From: Cycas panzhihuaensis
Taxonomy: Eukaryota > Cycadophyta
Length of the DNA stretch: 64,000 nt
Assembly: GCA_023213395.1 (NCBI GenBank)
Contig: CM041465.1
Span: forward strand, 141,243,741-141,307,740
Direction: 5' to 3'
The notes below the pieces were generated by a model. The model saw only the letters and a program-made list of their open reading frames with translations. It did no database searches and was not told where the DNA came from. This document shows positions 58,661 to 64,000 of the stretch, one piece after another (the stretch's first letter is position 1; each line of letters begins with the position of its first letter). Both the position numbers and the translations under genes were made by a program.

Positions 58661-60130
58661 GGCAAAAAGCTATGGAAGATGAATACAACTCCATTGTAAG
58701 GAATGACACATGGGAGTTAGTTAATTTAGCCCCAAAGAAAAAGACTATTAGTGGAAAATAGGTCTATAAGACCAAACTTCACTTAGACTACTCCATTGAC
58801 AAGTATAAGGATAGATTAGTTATAAAGAGGTATGCTTAAAATGAAAGCATAGACTACACTGAAACTTTTGCCCTTGTTGCTTGAGTAGAATCTGTTAGAA
58901 TGATGATGAGCTTAGTAGCCCAAATAGGTTGGAAAGTTTACCAAATAGATGTCAAAAGTTCCTTCCTTAATGGCTACATCAATAAAGACATCTATGACAC
59001 TCAACCCCTCAGTTTTGAAGTTAGGGGGGAAGAGAACAAAGTGTATAAACTAAAAAAGACACTCTATGGTTTAAAATAAGCACCTAGGGCTTGGTATTCC
59101 TGCATAGATAAATATTTTAGAGATTAAGGATTTGAAAGATCTTAAGCAGATCCTAACTTGTATATCCAAATCAAGGGAAGTTCAATCCTACCTATAGGTC
59201 TTTATGTGGATAACCTTGTATATACTGGAAATGACTCTTACCTCTTGCATCAATTCAAAGATGCTATGCGTAAAGAATTCAAGATGACAGATTTGGGACT
59301 TATGCATTACTTCTTAGGATTGGAGGTTTGGCAAGACAAGAAGGGAATTTTTCTCTCCCAACGTAAATATACTTTGGACCTATTAAAAAAGTTCAGAATG
59401 ATAGATTATAAACCATTGGTAATCCTAGCTAAAACAAGAATTAAACTCTCCAAGATAGATGACTCTACTTCAATTGATCCAACTCTACAGACTACTTATT
59501 GGTAGTTTGATATATTTGATGTCCACCTAATTAGATATAAAACACTCAGTTAGTGTTGTATATAGGTTCATGCAATATCCAAAGACCTCTCATTGGCAAG
59601 CAGCTAAGATAATCCTTTGATATCTTAAAGGAACTCTAGATTATGGGCTATACTACAAAGCTTTCCCAAAATTTCAGTTGATTAGCTATATAGATTCGAA
59701 TTGGGTAGCATATGTTGATGACAAAAAATCTATAACAAGCTATATATTCAATATGGGTTTAGCAGTAATAGCATAAAGCACAAAGAAGCAAAACATAGTT
59801 TCCTTATCTACAACTGAGGTAGAATATAAAGCAGTAGTAGTAGGTGCATATGAGTCAGTTTGGTTGAGAAGATTATTACAAGATTTTCAGCTTAAATAGC
59901 AAGGTCCCATCAGAATTTGGTGTGACAATCATAGCACCATTTAAATGGCAAAGAATTTGGTCTTCCATGGCAAAATAAAATACATCAAGACTGAACACCA
60001 TTTCATTCAGGAACTACTATAAGTAGAAGAAATCAAATTGACCTATTATAGCACTGAAGACTAGATAGTAGATATATTTATAAAGGCTTTGGGAAAAGTC
60101 AAAATCTAGAAATTCAGAGAAAGTTTGGGA
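58660..60130 (+). pseudogene. Copia-C reverse transcriptase and RNase H
   Basis: ECWQKAMEDEYNSIVRNDTW, then KDRLVIKRYA, YQIDVKSSFLNGYINKDIYD, KKTLYGLK-APRAWYS and the loop YVDN at 59203-59214 (second Asp changed to Asn). Then MTDLGLMHYFLGLEVW and KYTLDLLKKFRMIDYKP. RNase H motifs follow in shifted frames up to about 60130. The Asp-to-Asn loop change and stops exclude activity. Confidence 0.88.
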
Positions 60131-60150
60131 GTCATTTATATTGGGCATTG

Positions 60151-60161
60151 TGGAGGAGAAT
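60151..60161 (+). other. Copia-C polypurine tract
   Basis: GTGGAGGAGAA followed by the LTR TGTTAGGATAACC. Confidence 0.85.
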
Positions 60162-60522
60162 GTTAGGATAACCCCCAATGTTGCTTAGAAGATGTGCACC
60201 TAAAGCCCCTCAAAACTACCTTTAGGGCTCTCTAGGATACCTAGAGCCGCACACTAAGCCACCTAGAGCCTTTAAATACTGATCTACTACTCTTAAGATA
60301 TGAGTTTATATTTTTAATCATATTTTTTAATATTATTTTGAATATTATTGGATAACATGCAGGTCAGGTTGAGGTGCTTGCCACCTCTCTAAATTTTCCT
60401 ATAAATGAGGTGGGGATATCTCCCTAGTGTTTTTTAATACCACTAATGATTTAGAATAATATGTTAACTCAAGAATTATAAACTCACCATTATAGTCCCA
60501 CTCTATACCTCTACATCCTTTA
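60162..60522 (+). repeat. Copia-C 3' LTR
   Basis: TGTTAGGATAACCCCC to ACATCCTTTA (expected CA end changed). Pairs with 52300-52661. Confidence 0.93.
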
Positions 60523-61720
60523 ACCTCGAGTTGAGAATAAGGTTTTCATTTCCACAAACTCTTGGTCTTTATCTTGATCCTAAAAAGGATCATGTAAAAT
60601 GTTTATCATAGAGGAAATTGACGATATTAGAGAAGATGGGCCAACCACTGATGTTGGAGAAGGTGGTCCTTCTGCTATGGCTCTACCTTTGTCAACTTGG
60701 AATGTTCTTAAATAATAGTGATGGATGTGCACACATCGATTGGGAGTCATAGCTTGTATCCTCTAGGGCTCTATTGTTAGATTCTAAGATTTTGAGTAAT
60801 TATTGAGCATCCCTTCCTAAATTTTAGAATCTAAACATTAAATTGAGTAGCATCATTAAATCGATAGGAAGGCATCTTGGAGTTAAGTCTGAGCAATTGA
60901 TCTTTAATCTCTTCAAAGATAACATCTCTAGTGATGATGATTTTGCATTGTGAAGGTAGAAAAACCTTGTATCCATTTTTGTCCATAGGGTATCCAATAA
61001 AGATGTCTTTAAGGTCTCTATCTTAAAGCTTATTTTCGTGTTTTTAAAAAATGTGAGTATAACAAGTAGAGCCAAAATTTTAAAAGTGGGAGATGGAATG
61101 GGTTTGTTCATACCACATTTTATGTGGATTGGGGCCAAGCTTGGAGGGACTAATAATGTTGATGTAATATATGACAGTCTAGATAGACTTAGCCCAAAGA
61201 TAGATAAGGATATTCTTGTATACGACATAACATGAGCCATATTTATAATAGTCTTATTCATGCTCTCAGTAACTCTATTTTACTGGGGTGTACCTACAAC
61301 ATTGGTTTGATGTTTGATCCCATGGTGACGTAGGCACGATTCAAACTCATTTGAGGTATACTCACCATCGTTACCAGTTTTGAGTATTTTGATCTTAAAT
61401 ATAGATTCATTTTCTACGTAGGCCTTGAAAGCTCGAAACATAGAAAAATCTTCATCTTTCTTTGCAAGAACAACAACCCATACTTTCTTGGTAAAATCAT
61501 CAATGAAAGAAATATAGCACCACTTCTATTTGAGAGAAGCGATGGGCATAAGACCACATATATGTAAGTGTACAAGCTATAAAGGTTAACTCGATTTCCA
61601 CTTACTATAAAGAAAGAGTTATCTTTGAGATTTGGTAACAATACATGCTTTACATTTGAAGGGCTTAGAGAAGAGCCTAGATATATTAGGAAGAGTGGCA
61701 TGTAGTTCTCTTAAATGATC
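60523..61720 (-). pseudogene. Copia-A integrase
   Basis: LVHLHICGLMPIAS (first Asp reads His), FIDDFTKKVWVVVLAKK, KILKTGNDGEYTSNEF (family LKTDNGGEY, second Asp reads Gly), NRVTESMNKTI, then YPMDKNGYKVFLPSQCK-like C-terminal motif and a tail that ends at the Copia-C insertion. Coding continuity with RT resumes at 52299. Confidence 0.82.
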
Positions 61721-61859
61721 AATTTTAATATGGCCTATATGAGCATGACATATGGCCTCTTAGGATAACTTTTGAGGAGTTAGGGTTGTGGTAAAAGTAG
61801 AGTCATTATCAACATAGTTGGCTTCAGAGGATGGTAAGTTGGTCAGGTGAAAAAGTTTG

Positions 61860-62480
61860 TCATCAAGGATTCTAGTCATAACCATAGTATTTGAAGGAGA
61901 GTGAATGACACAGAGTTTGATTATTTATAATTACACTTAGATCAAATCCATGAGAGCTAAGGGTGGATAGGGAGAGCAGGTTCTGCTTCAGAGTAAGAAT
62001 ATATAAAACATCAACAAGGGTAAAATCTAGAAGGCCTGAGAGTTTTAGGCAAACAGTTCCAAGTCCTTCGATTGGCTGAGATGATTTGTCAGGCATGTGT
62101 ACAACACCATGAACATTAGAATCAAAATCCTAAAAGAACTGGCGATGACAAGTCATATATTATGTTACTCTAGTATCTATGATCCAAGATAAAGTATTTG
62201 AGGTGGCACTATTTGCAACTCTAAGTGGTAAAGGTAAAAGTGAATAAGCATAACCACAATGAGCCTTAATATACTTAGTGGATCTCTTAACAATATTTGA
62301 TGAAGTGGTCCCAATTCTTTTAAGATATGTATGAGAAAATTACATTCCACTAAAAGCATCTTCGAAAGAAGCATTATCAACATTATGTATAACATAGTAC
62401 TATTGATAGCTTGGTAGTTTAGGTGGTAGTTCTGCAAGTTTTGGCATAGTGTCCTTTTCTATGATACCTTTGGCACATAA
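61860..62480 (-). pseudogene. Copia-A zinc knuckle and protease
   Basis: The knuckle at 62433-62478 reads CQRYHRKGHYAKTCRT (one Cys as Tyr). About 250 nt later protease reads LSWIIDTRVT-YMTCHRQFF near 62190 (DTR for DTG). The open frame 61872-62096 continues with GLGTVCLKLSGLLDFTLVDV and LKQNLLSLSTL. The Copia-B LTR begins 19 bp upstream of the knuckle. Confidence 0.8.
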
Positions 62481-62496
62481 ATATTTAATTTCTAGT

Positions 62497-62840
62497 TGAA
62501 GGATAGTAAAAATAATGGAGACAGAGTAGAGTAATACATCAAAAATCATTCCATTGTAGCATAAGCACATAAGACTTTGTATTCAATCCATCTTTGAGTG
62601 AGTACATAGCAAATTTCTAATATAGGTAGTGTCTAAAGACACTAGGGTTGGACACCCCTCTAAATATATAGTTTGGGGGAGGAGGGAAACTCCTCAATCC
62701 CTAGAATTCAAACAATAATAAAATATTATATAACTTAACAACTTAACTTAAATCAACTTAACCTTACTCGACTTACCTTAACATGTGTGCTTTCACATGT
62801 GTGAAAGATGGGAGTGGGGTGATGAACATTAACCCCAACA
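62497..62840 (-). repeat. Copia-B 3' LTR
   Basis: Plus orientation TGAAGGATAG to CCCCAACA, 344 bp; minus-strand start TGTTGGGGTTAATG after GGGGGAGAA. It contains a minus-strand TATA-like TATATATTTA at 62661-62670. The left end is set by the Copia-A knuckle interruption and the TG. Confidence 0.65.
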
Positions 62841-62979
62841 TTCTCCCCCTTAATGGTCATCACGAACATCTTTGTCTTCTCTTTAAACTTGTGAAACTTG
62901 AATTTGAAAAAAACTTTGAATATTTTTCTTTTAGATTGATTATTATCAACTTGTCTCATCCTTTTAGCAATGTGTGTTT

Positions 62980-63553
62980 CTTTAATATTGAGTGGTTCAA
63001 AAAATCTCTAAGTAAATGTAGCTTGATTTGAATGAAGGTGAACTTTGACTTATCTTTTAGAACTTTGACTTTGTCTTATGAAATCTTTATGTTATGAATA
63101 ACTATCATATCATAAGGTTTCTCCCCCTCAAATGGAGGATCAACTTCATGTACAATAAGGTAATCATGCATTTGACTTGAATTTTCCTCCTTAGTCTTTC
63201 CATCATAATCAACCTGGTCTAGCATTTGTCTCACAATGCTCAACAATATCAAAATTAAATTCATTTATATTGAGAGTTTCTCCCTCATAAATAGAATCTA
63301 AGGTGTCTTATACAGATTTAGAAGTTGTCATTTTACAAATTTTAGAAAAAACATTATCATCTATAGTGCAAAATAGGATAACTAAGGCTTCATTATCTTT
63401 TTTAATATCTTTTTTAATATTAAGATCATATTCATCTTGTAAGTAACTCCAAAGATTATGTGTGATAAAGTAGGTTTACATTGTTTGATGCCATTTTTGA
63501 AAATCATGACCATTAAATATAAGGAATTACATTTTATTTAGATTGATTGTCAT
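62980..63553 (-). pseudogene. Copia-B gag
   Basis: MTINLNKM-FLIFNGHDFQKW, then HNLWSYLQDEYDLNIKKDIK, KDNEALVILFCTIDDNVFSK, MTTSKSV-DTLDSIYEGETL and NINEFNFDIVEHCE. A typical Copia gag N-terminal domain with two stops. A lysine-rich end (LKDKSKFTF) precedes the PPT region. The zinc knuckle was not found. Confidence 0.75.
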
Positions 63554-64000
63554 TTTATAGAAACTTTTAGTACATAAAAAAAATATACTTTTACCAAGTG
63601 AACTTTTTATACTTCTCAACAAAATATGTGCCTTTAGAAGGAATCAAAGAGCTTAATCAATTAATAAAATCTTTAAAATATAATGATTATATGAGAAAAC
63701 TTGAAAAAGAATTAAGATCTTTTGAAACTATGCAAATTTGAAATAAAATTTTTGATGAAAAATAATAGAAAAAATTTTAAGCTTTTTGATTTTTCAAACA
63801 AATAAGCACTTAACTTGAGTAAAGAAAGACTTTCTTTTTCAATGCAAGAAATCCTTTTGTCTTGATGAAGATATATAATGCAAGAAATCTAAAATATATA
63901 TGTATATTTTCACTTTAGAAAGATATAAAATGAAGAAGAAACTTCCAAAAAAAATGAATTGCACTAATTTTAAGTTATAGTTATATGATTAATTTCTGCA
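63554..64000. other. AT-rich leader of Copia-B, nothing further recognised
   Basis: No PBS or LTR could be identified before the window ends. Confidence 0.4.

Larger units (their letters stand above)
52300..60522 (+). mobile_element. Copia-C, complete element nested in Copia-A
   Basis: LTRs 52300-52661 (362 bp) and 60162-60522 (361 bp), PBS, PPT, gag and pol in order. Target copies are ACCTT (52295-52299) and ACCTC (60523-60527), 4 of 5 identical. The interruption of Copia-A coding on both sides confirms the borders. Confidence 0.93.
49976..62496 (-). mobile_element. Copia-A, minus strand, interrupted by Copia-C and cut by Copia-B
   Basis: The element's 3' LTR and PPT are at 49976-50205, RNase H and RT at 50640-52299. 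It resumes at 60523 with the integrase C-terminus through protease and zinc knuckle to 62478. Copia-C occupies 52300-60522 exactly between the integrase tail and the RT start, with target copies ACCTT/ACCTC. Its gag N-terminus and 5' LTR are displaced beyond Copia-B. Confidence 0.82.
62497..64000 (-). mobile_element. Copia-B, minus strand, runs off window
   Basis: LTR 62497-62840, PPT 62841-62850, then only about 0.7 kb separates the PPT from a gag start at 63553. No protease, integrase, RT or RNase H lies between. Either it is a gag-only, non-autonomous element or an internal deletion. The 5' LTR must lie past 64000. Confidence 0.6.

Overview
This is nuclear DNA of a seed plant with a large, transposon-dense genome. 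The base is AT-rich. It holds two eukaryotic-type tRNA genes, LTR-retrotransposon primer-binding sites of the initiator-Met type (TGGTATCAGAGC), Copia pol remnants, and a very large Ty3/gypsy element of the plant-specific Tat type. A gymnosperm would fit, but the sequence alone does not prove it. I see no intact host protein-coding gene. Almost every long coding stretch is a decayed retrotransposon reading frame carrying stops, frameshifts and lost catalytic residues.

Layout. 1-3310: unrecognised AT-rich DNA, one minus-strand Copia LTR with its PBS (2370-2899) and a plus-strand Copia integrase relic (2900-3310). 3430-3955: tRNA-Gln(CTG) on the minus strand and tRNA-Asn(GTT) on the plus strand. 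3956-8070: no recognised gene, including a C-poor tract at about 4850-6350. 8071-38003: one old minus-strand Tat-like gypsy element with a pair of ~3.25 kb LTRs. Each LTR was later split by a Copia element: Copia-1 (plus, 10306-15601) in the left LTR and Copia-H (minus, 28513-34829) in the right LTR. Each LTR therefore preserves the empty site of the other's insertion. The internal region runs minus-strand gag, protease, RT, RNase H and integrase (about 27.7 to 21.5 kb). It is followed by a plus-strand (antisense) spliced gene-like unit with a plant-mobile-domain-like motif and a coiled-coil tail (18727-20663). Beyond that lies a minus-strand archaeal-type RNase H (about 17150-17540).

38004-64000 is a stack of Copia elements. 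A plus-strand gag-integrase relic (38285-40375) is cut by minus-strand Copia-F (40376 to about 45 kb). An AT-rich spacer and a minisatellite follow. Plus-strand Copia-D (46439-49975) is cut by minus-strand Copia-A (49976-62496). Copia-A contains complete plus-strand Copia-C (52300-60522, with LTRs, PBS, PPT and a near-perfect target duplication). Copia-A is cut again by minus-strand Copia-B at 62497, which runs off the window.

The most unusual content is the antisense transcription unit inside the giant Tat element. It has a TATA box at 18102, a 40-bp palindrome at 18562, a reading frame decayed mainly by TAG stops, a GT-AG intron at 19970-20093 and an AATAAA at 20872. The archaeal RNase H beyond it keeps its four acidic catalytic residues, while the element's own RT, RNase H and integrase have lost theirs.
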